From: Halovenus amylolytica
GTDB lineage: Archaea > Halobacteriota > Halobacteria > Halobacteriales > Haloarculaceae
Direction: 5' to 3'
Length of the DNA: 64,000 nucleotides
Assembly (NCBI GenBank): GCA_004015825.1
Contig: SAYS01000001.1
Coordinates: 62,001 to 126,000 of the forward strand
The notes under the pieces: generated by a model
The model's input: the letters and a program-made list of their open reading frames with translations, nothing else
Told to the model about the DNA's origin: nothing
The model's database searches: none
Position numbers and translations under genes: made by a program
Shown: piece by piece, positions 36,693 to 45,626 of the stretch
How positions within the stretch are numbered: position 1 is the first letter of the stretch
How the letters are laid out: each line of letters opens with the position of its first letter

Positions 36693-37553
36693 ATGGCAGC
36701 GCCATTTACCGATTTCGTGGTTTCAGAGGTTGGGCTGGTGCAGTGGGCGGCGCTTCTGGTCGGCACACTCACCGTCTCCGTCCTTCTGTATGCGCTTCGG
36801 CCGCCGCTGACACAGAAAGTCGTTCTCTCGTTTATTCCGTGGATTATCTCCGGGAGTATCCTCCACGTCTTCTGGCAGCTTCAGGAGGTGCTACAACGAC
36901 AGCTGTATCCGGAGGCGATTGCAGGGATCTTCTCTGCCCCGGCGGTGTACCTGACGACGTTCATCCCGCTTGGAATTATCTGGATTATTTCGGCGATGAT
37001 CGTCCCGAGCTACGAGAAGAGCAATCGGATTGCGGTCTACATCGGGACGGCAGGAATCAGTGTGATGACTCCACTGATCGGCCTCCTCCTCTGGCAGGGG
37101 ATGGACGAGGCAGTGGCACCGATGGAGCCGATCTGGCCAGTACTGGGACTGATCATCTCCTTCGTGCTCGCCTTCGTCGTCTACATCCTGATCGGCTCCT
37201 GGCGGACATACGTCATCGCAGAAGCCCGGTTCGTCGGGGCGTTCGTGCTGTTTGCCCACACCTTCGACGGCGTGACGACGGCAATCGGCGTCGAACAGCT
37301 CGGTGCCGGCGAACGGTCGGCGCTCCCCCGACTGATTCTCGACATCGCGGGCGACTTGCCGACGGCGGATCTACTCGGGACCGGCTGGCTGTTCGTCACA
37401 GTGAAAGTGGTGCTCGCGTCGGCGATCGTCATCCTCTTCGCCGATTACGTCAGCGATAAACCCACAGAGGGGAATCTCATGTTCGCGATCATCGGTGCTG
37501 TCGGGCTCGGTCCCGCAGTCAACAACTTCTTTCTGTTCCTGCTCGCGCTGTAG
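36693..37553 (+). CDS. DUF63 family multi-pass membrane protein
   Basis: 286 residues from ATG 36693; a GTG at 36669 is in frame but upstream of the family start. About eight membrane segments are predicted, with conserved polar motifs between helices (FAHTFDGVTTAIGVEQLG, GPAVNNFFLF). DUF63 is almost confined to Euryarchaeota and has no established function. It is divergent from deoC. Confidence 0.88.
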   Translation: MAAPFTDFVVSEVGLVQWAALLVGTLTVSVLLYALRPPLTQKVVLSFIPWIISGSILHVFWQLQEVLQRQLYPEAIAGIFSAPAVYLTTFIPLGIIWIISAMIVPSYEKSNRIAVYIGTAGISVMTPLIGLLLWQGMDEAVAPMEPIWPVLGLIISFVLAFVVYILIGSWRTYVIAEARFVGAFVLFAHTFDGVTTAIGVEQLGAGERSALPRLILDIAGDLPTADLLGTGWLFVTVKVVLASAIVILFADYVSDKPTEGNLMFAIIGAVGLGPAVNNFFLFLLAL

Positions 37554-37614
37554 GCGTCGGCAGGATTCGTGCATATCGAACACCTAAAGAGCGTGGGGCT
37601 GCCGAATAGGAGTA

Positions 37615-38571
37615 ATGACGAGTCTGGGCACTGCGCGTGCCGATCCAGGTGAGATCAATACTGGACGGCTAACTGTCGGTGAAGGGCCGGATGGCGGTTC
37701 TATCGGGCTGCCGGTCGCGGTCATCAACGGTGTGGGCGACGGGAAAACGCTCTATCTACAGGCGGCAAGCGACGGCGACGAACTCAACGGTGTCGGTGTC
37801 GTCAGGCGGGTTGTCCCACAGCTCGATCCCCAGGAGCTGTCGGGAACGATCCTGGTCGTCGGGATTGCCAACTACTTCGCATTCCAGCACGGCGAACACC
37901 GGAACCCGATCGACGATACCAAACTCAACCGAACGTACCCGGGAGACGAGAACGGGACCTCGACCGAACGCATCGCGGCAGCGACCTTCGACGCCGCAAC
38001 TCGGGCGGATCTCATCCTGGATCTCCACCAGGGCTCGACCTCGCGGATGATAAACGAAGTCCGTGTCAGGTGCGGGAAACGCCACCGCATCCACGACGAC
38101 TGTCTCGAACTGGCGAAGGTCTTCGGCTGTGGCCACATCCTCGACCAGAAAGGGCCGGAAGGACAGCTCGCCCGTGCTGCCCCGGACAAGGGGATTCCGA
38201 CTGTCGATCCCGAGCTCGGTGGCGCCGTGGGATTCGACCAGGAGAGCATCGAGATCGGTGTCGAGGGCGTTTTCAACGTGCTGAAATACTACGATTTTCT
38301 CCCGGGGAGTGTCGGAGTGTACACGCAGACGCGAGCCGGCGGCTTCGAGCAGTACGGCGCACCGTCGGGTGGGATCGTCGATTTCAAAGTCGAACTCGGC
38401 GACCGCGTCAGCCGAAACCGGACGCTGTTCGAGGTGACCGACGTCTTCGGCCGGATCAAGGCCACGGTCTCCGCAGATTCGGACGGGATCTTCTGGCGGA
38501 GCCGTCGACGCCCGCAGGTCGCAAGCGGTGAGTACGTCTGTTCTGTCGGCACCGATCTCGACAGCTACTGA
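37615..38571 (+). CDS. Succinylglutamate desuccinylase/aspartoacylase family deacylase
   Basis: 318 residues. It is a zinc carboxypeptidase-like protein of the AstE/ASPA family, expected to cleave an N-acyl amino acid or similar amide. The second zinc-site motif (ILDLHQGS) and a Glu after ELGG are present. The first motif, normally HGxExNG, reads SDGDELNG, so the first His ligand is Asp. The C-terminal ~85 residues form a beta barrel resembling a lipoyl/AstE tail (GGIVDFKVELGDRVSRN). Zinc may still bind via Asp; the substrate is unknown. Confidence 0.82.
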   Translation: MTSLGTARADPGEINTGRLTVGEGPDGGSIGLPVAVINGVGDGKTLYLQAASDGDELNGVGVVRRVVPQLDPQELSGTILVVGIANYFAFQHGEHRNPIDDTKLNRTYPGDENGTSTERIAAATFDAATRADLILDLHQGSTSRMINEVRVRCGKRHRIHDDCLELAKVFGCGHILDQKGPEGQLARAAPDKGIPTVDPELGGAVGFDQESIEIGVEGVFNVLKYYDFLPGSVGVYTQTRAGGFEQYGAPSGGIVDFKVELGDRVSRNRTLFEVTDVFGRIKATVSADSDGIFWRSRRRPQVASGEYVCSVGTDLDSY

Positions 38572-38676
38572 TGAACAGCCACACGGCGCAGTCGAGCGCC
38601 AGAATGGGCCTTTGTCGCTCCTGTCCTGTTCGAATCCCGCACACTGTTTTATTCCTGCCGTCGTCACTAGAACGTA

Positions 38677-39240
38677 GTGTCGCGGAAGAGACCCTTCGAG
38701 AAAGAAGAGACAGAGTCTGACGAGAGGGATGTCGCTGATCTACTCGATGAACTTGAAAACCTCGAGGAGACAGTCGGTTCGCAAAAAGAACGCCGAGTCA
38801 TTCGACAGACGATCAGCACCCTCGACAGGCTGTCAGCGCGTCGTGTCTTCGGTCTAGACGACCTGGTCCAGCAGATCGTCGGTGGGATCGTCCTCTCCGC
38901 GCCGTTCGTCGTCACCGAGGAGGTCTGGAGTCTCGCCGCGTCGATGAACTGGATACAGTGGATCATCACGGTCGTCATGGTGGTCATAATCGGTTACGGT
39001 GCCCTGTACCGGGCGGATGACGAACGCGACGCCAGATGGGAGGAGTCGATCGCCGGGCTCCCACTCCGGTTTATTTCGTTACTGCTCGTCTCGTATCTCT
39101 CGGTGGCGATGCTCGCGGTCCTGTTCGACGCGCCGACGACCTTCGGGGCGACTCCGCCGACGACGGCGAAAGCCATCTCGATCGGAGCCATCTTCAGCGT
39201 CGTCGGCGCCGCGACTGCAGACTCCCTTTTCGGCGGGTGA
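38677..39240 (+). CDS. DUF2391-like membrane protein
   Basis: 187 residues from GTG 38677. The N-terminal ~60 residues are charged and helical (coiled coil ELENLEETVGSQKERRVIRQ). Four hydrophobic segments follow, with the family-like stretch LDDLVQQIVGGIVLSAPFVV. The function of the family is unknown. A transposon-like relic begins 105 bases downstream. Confidence 0.75.
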   Translation: MSRKRPFEKEETESDERDVADLLDELENLEETVGSQKERRVIRQTISTLDRLSARRVFGLDDLVQQIVGGIVLSAPFVVTEEVWSLAASMNWIQWIITVVMVVIIGYGALYRADDERDARWEESIAGLPLRFISLLLVSYLSVAMLAVLFDAPTTFGATPPTTAKAISIGAIFSVVGAATADSLFGG

Positions 39241-39344
39241 GCGAACCCACGGCTGAACGATCGTTTCTGAGGTGATCCTCTAACTCTTCTACGCCAATCC
39301 CAGCAGATTCACACTTTGTCACACTAGACGTATCGGACTCGACA

Positions 39345-39722
39345 CTATCTTGATACAGCGAGAGAATCTCGCCGTTCACGGCGGGCGTGAATCGCGTAAG
39401 ATTGGTGCCGCAAACCCCCGGATTTATTCTCGGTGGGGTCGTACAGTACGACAATAACTCGGGAAAAGTGGGTGTGGGTTGGCGTTCACCCGATATCAAA
39501 CACGCGAGCCTGCCCGAGTCAGACTCCGCTGCAAGGCGCAGTCAGGCGGATGGCACCGCCCGCACGGGCCAAGCAGATACCCAAGCATCTCACTCCCTCA
39601 CGGGACTGACGGCTTGCGTGCAAACCGGAGTACCCGCGAGGGGAATGTTGCCACCGTTGGTGTCGGAACGCCCGACCCCAACCGCGTGGAAACCTCGGCG
39701 TTTACGCCGAGGAGGATGTCAT
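39345..39722 (+). mobile_element. TnpB-less IS200/IS605-type relic (C1) with hairpin ends
   Basis: The left end CTATCTTGATACAGC and adjoining hairpin region (CGCCGTTCACGGCG) match the element at 53329. The right end has a perfect 8-bp stem (CCTCGGCG at 39693-39700, CGCCGAGG at 39705-39712, loop TTTA) followed by GAGGATGTCA, the form I associate with the right end/guide-RNA scaffold of haloarchaeal IS1341-type elements. About 300 bases between show no intact transposase. It fills the 478-base gap before glmS and ends inside the glmS stop codon. Confidence 0.6.
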
Positions 39723-41536
39723 TCGACGGTGACGCTCTTTGCGAGGTTCCGTGGTTTGTCGATCTCCCGACCGAGTTCCTTCGCCGCGTGGTAGGCGACG
39801 AGCTGGAGCTGGACGTTGCCGAGCACCCCACTCATTTTGGGGGTGGTCTTTGGAATCGACAAGACGTCGTCGGCCTGGTCGATCGCTGCACTCGATGCCT
39901 CGCTTGCAACCGCTATCACGGGTGCACCGCGGGCCTGGACCTCCTTGGCGTTGCTTATGATTTTCTGATCGTCCTCGCCGGTAAAGAGAACGAACACGGG
40001 CGTGTTCTCGGTGACGAGCGCAAGCGGGCCGTGTTTCAGCTCCGAGGCAGCAAAGCCTTCGGCGTGTTCGTAGGTAATCTCCTTGAACTTCAGTGCACCT
40101 TCGAGTGCGACCGGATAGCAGGTGTTGCGACCGAGGAAGAAAAACGCATCACTGTCGAGGTACTTTTCGGCGACTGCTGCCGCGGTCGAGTTGTCGAGTA
40201 TCTGCTGGACGTCCCCCGGGATCTGTGAGACCGATTCGAGGAGACTCCCCGCGTTCTCGACGGACGTTCCTGTGATATCCTGTACGAGTCGCTGAGTGAG
40301 CATCGAGAGGGTAACGACCTGTGAGGAGAACGATTTCGTCGCGGCCACACCGATCTCGGGACCGGCACGGATGTACAGCGAATCGTCACACTCTCGTGTG
40401 ATCGAGGAGCCGACGACGTTCGTCAGTGCGAGCGTCCGGACGTTGGTGCCCTGAATGGCCCGGATCGCACCCAGCGTATCGGCCGTCTCGCCGCTCTGGG
40501 TGACCGCGATCACGAGTGTGTTCGAGTCGGCTGGCGGCGGCGACACCGCGTACTCGCCGGAGAGATACGCCTCCGCATCGACGCCGTTCTCTGTCAGCAG
40601 GGCTGCCGCGTACATCGCCGCGTGCATCGAGGTCCCCATCGCGACCAGATGCACCCGATCGATCCCGGTAAACGTCCCCGGCGGGAACCCTTCGAGATCG
40701 ACGTCACCGCTGAAGGAGTCGATACGACCCCGGATCGTCTGTCGCAACGCGGTTGGTTGCTCGTGGATCTCCTTGCGCATGTAGTGGTCGTAGCCCGCCT
40801 TGCCGACGTCTTCTGCATTCCAGTCGACCGTCTCGACCTCGCGGTCGACCACGGTACCGGTCGTATCGGTCACGGTGTAGCCAGTCTCTGTCACGCGGAC
40901 GACGTCCCCGTCTTGCAGGTAGACCACCTCGTCAGTCTGGTCGAGGAAGGCGGGCACGTCGCTGGCGAGGAAGTACCGGTCGGTGTCCTGCCCGAGTACG
41001 AGCGGTGAGCCGTTTCGAGTCGCGTAGACGGCGTCCGTTCCCGCAGCGATGGCTGCGACCGCGTAACTACCCGCCAGTCGGTCGACTGCCTCCCGGAACG
41101 CCGATCCGAAATCAGCGCCGTTCGCGAGGTGTGACTCGATGAGATGCGGGATCACTTCTGTATCCGTTTCGCTCGTGAACACGTGGCCATCGGCAGCTAA
41201 CTCCTCGCGTAGCTCCCGGTAGTTCTCGATGATCCCGTTGTGAACCACGGCAACCTTGCCGGTGCAGTCAGTGTGGGGGTGTGCGTTCTCGTCGGTCGGT
41301 GGCCCGTGTGTACTCCATCTGGTGTGACCGATGCCGACGGCTCCGTGGAGGTCTTTCCCGGCGAGTGCCTCCTGGAGCCTGTCGATTTTGCCCTCACTTT
41401 TGACGACGTCGATGCCGGTGCCGTTTTGCAGCGCGATGCCGGCCGAGTCGTAGCCACGATACTCCAGGTTTTCGAGTCCGGAAAGCAGGTCGGGGACCGC
41501 ACTCCCGTCGCCGACCCGGACGGTAATTCCACACAT
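39719..41536 (-). CDS. glmS: Glucosamine-fructose-6-phosphate aminotransferase (isomerising)
   Basis: 605 residues. GlmS converts fructose 6-phosphate and glutamine to glucosamine 6-phosphate, the first step to UDP-GlcNAc for glycans. The nucleophile is the N-terminal Cys (MCGITVRVG). Class II amidotransferase motifs (EYRGYDSAGIA, GHTRWSTHG) and two SIS sugar-isomerase domains (GTSMHAAMYA; GRNTCYPVALEGALKFKE) follow, with the usual C terminus NLAKSVTVE. The start overlaps the glmU-like stop (TAATG). The stop codon TGA at 39721-39719 lies in the conserved terminal GATGTCA of element C1. Confidence 0.96.
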   Translation of the reverse strand: MCGITVRVGDGSAVPDLLSGLENLEYRGYDSAGIALQNGTGIDVVKSEGKIDRLQEALAGKDLHGAVGIGHTRWSTHGPPTDENAHPHTDCTGKVAVVHNGIIENYRELREELAADGHVFTSETDTEVIPHLIESHLANGADFGSAFREAVDRLAGSYAVAAIAAGTDAVYATRNGSPLVLGQDTDRYFLASDVPAFLDQTDEVVYLQDGDVVRVTETGYTVTDTTGTVVDREVETVDWNAEDVGKAGYDHYMRKEIHEQPTALRQTIRGRIDSFSGDVDLEGFPPGTFTGIDRVHLVAMGTSMHAAMYAAALLTENGVDAEAYLSGEYAVSPPPADSNTLVIAVTQSGETADTLGAIRAIQGTNVRTLALTNVVGSSITRECDDSLYIRAGPEIGVAATKSFSSQVVTLSMLTQRLVQDITGTSVENAGSLLESVSQIPGDVQQILDNSTAAAVAEKYLDSDAFFFLGRNTCYPVALEGALKFKEITYEHAEGFAASELKHGPLALVTENTPVFVLFTGEDDQKIISNAKEVQARGAPVIAVASEASSAAIDQADDVLSIPKTTPKMSGVLGNVQLQLVAYHAAKELGREIDKPRNLAKSVTVE

Positions 41537-42723
41537 TATCTGATCACTCCGTTTTCGAGAAGACTGCCGGAAACGGTGGTACCGGGACTGATGGTCACGT
41601 CCGGCCCGATACGCGTCCCCGGCGTCAGCGTTACGTTCGCACCGATCGTCGCTCGATCGGAGACGACACTGCCGAGCTGTTTGTTCCGGTAGATCTGTTC
41701 GTTGACCGCGAAATCCGCAGCGCCACCCGGTGCGGCCGCCGCTTCACCGACCGATACCTCCGCGCCGACGACCGTATCACGAACCACGGCGTTGGCCCCG
41801 ATCCGACTGTCCGAACCGATCTGTGACCGGTTTACCACCGTGTTCGCGCCGACTCTGACATCCGACTGGAGACAGACGCCGTTTCGGAGCACGGCGCCGG
41901 CCGCGACCTCACAGCCCGGGCCTATCATCGTATCGTCGCCGACCACCGCCGTCTCGTGGATCCGAGCCGTCTCGGCGACCAGCGGTGTCTTCTCGGAGCC
42001 AGCAACCAGTTCGGGGTGTGCCGACTGGAGTCGTTCACAGATCGCGAGTAGATCCCACGGGTAGGCGGGATCGAACCACACACCGTCGGGCACTGCCGGT
42101 GCGACCGTTCCCGACAGATGCGGGATGGCGTCCGTCAGCGAGAGTTCGCCACCGTTCATCGACGTCTGCTCCAGGGCATCGAAGATCTCCTCGTCGAAGA
42201 CGTAGACACCGACGTTGATCCGGGCCTGGTCGTCGTCACTCCGATGTTCGAGGATCGTCGTTACCCGGTCGTTTTCCAGACAGACCGTCCCGTAGTCGCT
42301 CGATCTGTCCGACTGTCCGACCGCGACGGCGGCCGTGACGTCCGCACGCTGGTACCGTTCGATCGTCCCTGTAATCATCTCCGCGTCGATGATGTTGTCG
42401 CCGTTGACGACGACGAACTCACCGGAGACCTCGCCAACAGCCTGTTTGAGCGCGTCGCCGCTCCCGAGCTGGTGGTGCTGGTAGATGTAGCTCAACTCCA
42501 GCTCCGGATACTGTCTGTTGAGATGGTCCTGCAGCCGTCTGCGCTGGTGACCGACCACGACGACGACGTTCGTAATGCCGACGTTCCGGAGGGCATCGAC
42601 GACGTAGTCGATAATCGGTCGGTTCGCGACCGGTAACATCGGTTTCGACTGGTACTCCGTCAGCGGCCGCAACCGACTCCCCTCTCCTGCCGCGAGCACG
42701 ACTGCACTTGTGGGTGCTGTCAT
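41536..42723 (-). CDS. glmU: GlmU-like sugar-1-phosphate nucleotidylyltransferase with hexapeptide domain
   Basis: 395 residues. The N-terminal nucleotidyltransferase (VVLAAGEGSRLRPLTEYQSKPM, VVNGDNII) is followed by a left-handed beta helix of hexapeptide repeats (IGPGCEVAAGAVLRNGV, IGSDSRIGANAVVRD). In archaea such proteins make UDP-GlcNAc from glucosamine-1-phosphate, acting after GlmS and a phosphoglucosamine mutase. The overlap with glmS supports this step. It could instead use another sugar phosphate. Confidence 0.87.
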   Translation of the reverse strand: MTAPTSAVVLAAGEGSRLRPLTEYQSKPMLPVANRPIIDYVVDALRNVGITNVVVVVGHQRRRLQDHLNRQYPELELSYIYQHHQLGSGDALKQAVGEVSGEFVVVNGDNIIDAEMITGTIERYQRADVTAAVAVGQSDRSSDYGTVCLENDRVTTILEHRSDDDQARINVGVYVFDEEIFDALEQTSMNGGELSLTDAIPHLSGTVAPAVPDGVWFDPAYPWDLLAICERLQSAHPELVAGSEKTPLVAETARIHETAVVGDDTMIGPGCEVAAGAVLRNGVCLQSDVRVGANTVVNRSQIGSDSRIGANAVVRDTVVGAEVSVGEAAAAPGGAADFAVNEQIYRNKQLGSVVSDRATIGANVTLTPGTRIGPDVTISPGTTVSGSLLENGVIR

Positions 42724-43159
42724 GGGTAACCGGAGGGGATATCCCCACGCTGCTGGTCGCTACGTGCACTCTCTCCGACTGCACGCCGACCAGCAGTGTC
42801 GTATGTCCGCTCGGTTCTCGTCTCTCTCATACACCGGCCATTCCTGTGCGTAACTATTGTTATACTCTTCTTATCACTGGACAAAATGAATTGAAACGAT
42901 CAAAAATGATACGATATAGGTTCTAAACTCCTAAAAAGTAATTGTAAGGGAATATATATCCTAAGAAATACTACGAATGTTTATCCTCGCACGCCAGAAA
43001 TCGTATTTTGCGTCCAGAAAATCCCCAGTGACTGATTGGTGGCCATCTTTTCTGTGGAGTACCGGTATCCTCTCGTCTGTTCTGGAAGTAGATCCGGGCC
43101 CACGTCTCGGAGGAGTATACAGTATTTACTAATGTTACAGGACCCGGAATAGTAAGTTC
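42724..43159. other. AT-rich divergent intergenic region
   Basis: 436 bases between the glmU-like gene and the NUDIX gene. The middle (about 42860-42980) is very AT-rich with several candidate TATA elements on both strands (for example TATATAT near 42953). Short open frames here lack acidic haloarchaeal composition. I see no repeat of families A, B or C. Confidence 0.55.
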
Positions 43160-43585
43160 ATGTCGAGCCAGATTGCCGTCCCGGCGCAAAACGCGGTGCC
43201 GTTCAGACGCGGTGCGAAAGCGTTGATCACCGCAGGAAGTCGGGTTCTTCTCGTCAAGGAGCGCCACTCGGATGGCGCTCCGTTCTGGACGTTACCGGGC
43301 GGTGGCGTCGAAGGAGCCGAATCGAAGGTGACCGCGCTCCGTCGGGAACTGGCCGAGGAACTACGCTGTCAGGCCACAGTCGGGCAATCGATCACGCACT
43401 TCTGGTACTCACATACTAGCGTCGACAAGTTCACGCTGTGTACCGTCTTCGACTGTTCGTTGCTGTCGTCGCTGACACCGAATCTGGGAGAAGGGATCTA
43501 CGATATGCAGTGGGCTCGGCCCGGAGAACTGCCGGCCTCGACGCTGTTGCAGGTCCGACACGTCGTCGAAACCTGCTGTCGCTGA
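43160..43585 (+). CDS. NUDIX hydrolase
   Basis: 141 residues. The Nudix box is intact: GGVEGAE, seven residues, then RELAEEL. An N-terminal strand set (GAKALITAGSRVLLVKERH) precedes it. It hydrolyses a nucleoside diphosphate linked to another moiety; the substrate is not predictable. Codon use and lower acidity differ a little from neighbours, and it sits after a long AT-rich gap, which may mean recent acquisition. Confidence 0.9.
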   Translation: MSSQIAVPAQNAVPFRRGAKALITAGSRVLLVKERHSDGAPFWTLPGGGVEGAESKVTALRRELAEELRCQATVGQSITHFWYSHTSVDKFTLCTVFDCSLLSSLTPNLGEGIYDMQWARPGELPASTLLQVRHVVETCCR

Positions 43586-43627
43586 CAATGCGGTAGTTTA
43601 TACGAGCCACAGTCCTGAGAACGAGGT

Positions 43628-44233
43628 ATGAATCCGGACGACGTCCGAGAGGACTGGGCCGAACGCTCCGGGCGGTTCTCGCCGACCTATTACGCCCACA
43701 TCGGTCCAAACGAGGTTACCGAGACGATCACCAGTGCGCTCTCGCATTACCTCCACGACGACGCTTCCGTACTCGAAGTTGGCTGTGGCTCCGGACGCCA
43801 TCTCGCAGCCCTCCTCGATCAGGGGTTCGAGAATCTCACCGGGATCGATATCAACGACGACTCCTTCGATGTGATGGCCGACCAGTATCCCGAACTCGCG
43901 GACACCGGTACCTTTCACACCGGCGCGATCGAGGAGATCGTTCCCGACTTCGCCGACGGCGAGTTCGACGCTATCTACTCGGTGGAGACACTCCAGCACA
44001 TCCATCCCGACGACGAGTGGGTCTTCGAAGAACTCGCTCGCGTCACCGACGATCTGCTCATCACTGCCGAAAACGAGGGGAACAGTCCGGACCGCGACGG
44101 TGTCAGCTACGTCGACGACGAGTTTCCACTGTATCACCGCGACTGGAAGGACGTGTTCACCGGGATCGGGTTCGCAGAGCTGATCTGTGAACCCACGTCC
44201 CGGGACACAGTCCGGGTCTTTCGGACGATCTAG
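43628..44233 (+). CDS. Class I SAM-dependent methyltransferase
   Basis: 201 residues. The SAM-binding motif I VLEVGCGSGRHL, acidic motif II LTGIDINDD and post-motif AIYSVETLQHIHPDDEW are present. The substrate is unknown; small-molecule targets are typical for this size. It starts 42 bases after the NUDIX gene on the same strand and may be co-transcribed. It is convergent with the large MscS gene. Confidence 0.9.
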   Translation: MNPDDVREDWAERSGRFSPTYYAHIGPNEVTETITSALSHYLHDDASVLEVGCGSGRHLAALLDQGFENLTGIDINDDSFDVMADQYPELADTGTFHTGAIEEIVPDFADGEFDAIYSVETLQHIHPDDEWVFEELARVTDDLLITAENEGNSPDRDGVSYVDDEFPLYHRDWKDVFTGIGFAELICEPTSRDTVRVFRTI

Positions 44234-44258
44234 CGGAGCGGGCGACCCCCCGGTGTCG

Positions 44259-45479
44259 TCAATCCTCCGTGCTGGGTTCTCCTGGGGCCACGATGTCTGT
44301 CTCGGTCTCGGGCATCCGAACACTGCTGCCCTCGGACCGATCCGACAACGTTCGCTGTGGGAACGGAATCCCGATTCCCTCTTTTTCGAACCGTTCTTTG
44401 ACGTTGTGGATCACGGCCCGTGTCGCCCGCCACCGCCGCGGCGGTGACGGGCGGTCGATCCAGAACCGCATCTCCAGCACTACTGCGGAATCGCCGAACC
44501 CGGTCGGGACGACCGCAGGCGGCGGGGAGTTCGTGACCGAATCGACCGACTCGATCTCTTCGAGTGCGATTTCCTCCGCGAACGCCGGATCCGTGTCGTA
44601 GTCGATGCCGACCTCGACGCGGATCCGGAGGTGGCCCTGCTCGCTCCGGTTCGTCACGGCCGCGTTGCTCACCCGGTCGTTGGGCATGACGATCGACTCC
44701 CCGTCGAAGTTGCGCATCCGCGTGTTCATGATCGTGATATCGGTGACGATTCCCTGATCGCCCTCGATCTCGACCCAGTCGCCGATGGTGAACGGTCGGG
44801 AGAACATCAACACGAAGCCGGCGATCATCGAGCCGAGTGTCTGCCGGGCTGCCATCCCGACGACGATCCCCAGAAAGCCCGCCCCGACGAGCAGCCCCGA
44901 CAGATCCAGCCCCCACAGTGTGAGCGATGCGGTGATGGCGAAAGCAAAGACGGCAAGCGTACCGAGTCGGATGACGATCTCCTGCTGGTGGTCTGTGACC
45001 CGGTTTGCGCCGTTGCTGAGCTCTTTGATACTGTTTTTGAGCAGGTCAGACGCGATGTAGGCAAACAGAACGATGAGTCCTGTGAGCCCGGTTCGTGTTA
45101 CGACTGGAATCGAGATGCCGACGAACTCCAGTACCGAGCCGGCGACGTCGATCAGCCCCCAGATGACGAGCAAGGCCAGCAGTGCCACACCGAACAGCGT
45201 GACCTGGATCAATCGGAGGATGAATCCGCCGATGGTCGTCGGGACGTACTCGCTGATCAGATCGATCGCGGTGACTGCTCGCCCCTCCGGGAACCGGCTG
45301 CGAAACTGGGTTCCAGTCCACCGGATAATAGTCGGCGCAATCAGCACCGCGATCAGCAGTGTCAGAAACAGGATGGCCCCACTGATAACGAGTCGGCCCT
45401 CTGTGGTCGCTAACTCCTCGATATAGCTTTGAAACTCGCCGAAGGAAATCTGTCCAACAGCTGCCGCGACCGCGCTCAT
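44259..45479 (-). CDS. MscS family mechanosensitive channel (larger paralogue)
   Basis: 406 residues. Four or five hydrophobic segments lead to the MscS pore helix region (LSGLLVGAGFLGIVVGMAA) and the conserved beta domain PFTIGDWVEIEGDQGIVTDI. An alpha/beta cytosolic cage domain follows, ending GIGIPFPQRTL. MscS channels release solutes on hypo-osmotic shock. A second MscS is encoded at 49773. Confidence 0.93.
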   Translation of the reverse strand: MSAVAAAVGQISFGEFQSYIEELATTEGRLVISGAILFLTLLIAVLIAPTIIRWTGTQFRSRFPEGRAVTAIDLISEYVPTTIGGFILRLIQVTLFGVALLALLVIWGLIDVAGSVLEFVGISIPVVTRTGLTGLIVLFAYIASDLLKNSIKELSNGANRVTDHQQEIVIRLGTLAVFAFAITASLTLWGLDLSGLLVGAGFLGIVVGMAARQTLGSMIAGFVLMFSRPFTIGDWVEIEGDQGIVTDITIMNTRMRNFDGESIVMPNDRVSNAAVTNRSEQGHLRIRVEVGIDYDTDPAFAEEIALEEIESVDSVTNSPPPAVVPTGFGDSAVVLEMRFWIDRPSPPRRWRATRAVIHNVKERFEKEGIGIPFPQRTLSDRSEGSSVRMPETETDIVAPGEPSTED

Positions 45480-45594
45480 ACTCTCGCTCTAGGTATCGAT
45501 TAACTTCATCGTTGTCCAATCTTCCACCTGAGAACACTGTTCCGACAGTCGATCCAGTGGAACTGTCTCTCCGCTCTGATCACGAACAGTCGGA

Positions 45595-45600
45595 TTTATA
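45595..45600 (+). promoter_or_regulatory. TATA box of the halocyanin gene
   Basis: TTTATA at 27-32 bases before ATG 45627 supports that start and a leaderless mRNA. Confidence 0.55.
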
Positions 45601-45626
45601 GTTCCAAAACTGTGAGTAGAAGTATA

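Noticed and set aside
38610..38660. GTTCGAATCCC resembling a tRNA T-loop
   Set aside because: No acceptor stem, anticodon arm or D arm can be built around it.
39387..39794. Frame through relic C1 as a real gene
   Set aside because: It spans the element's hairpin and runs into antisense glmS. Only the short KPRRLRRGGCH tail resembles a tnpB end, so it is treated as a remnant.
42971..43267. 98-residue frame on the minus strand before the NUDIX gene
   Set aside because: Non-acidic composition, overlap with the NUDIX start and no promoter or motif; probably chance in an AT-rich gap.
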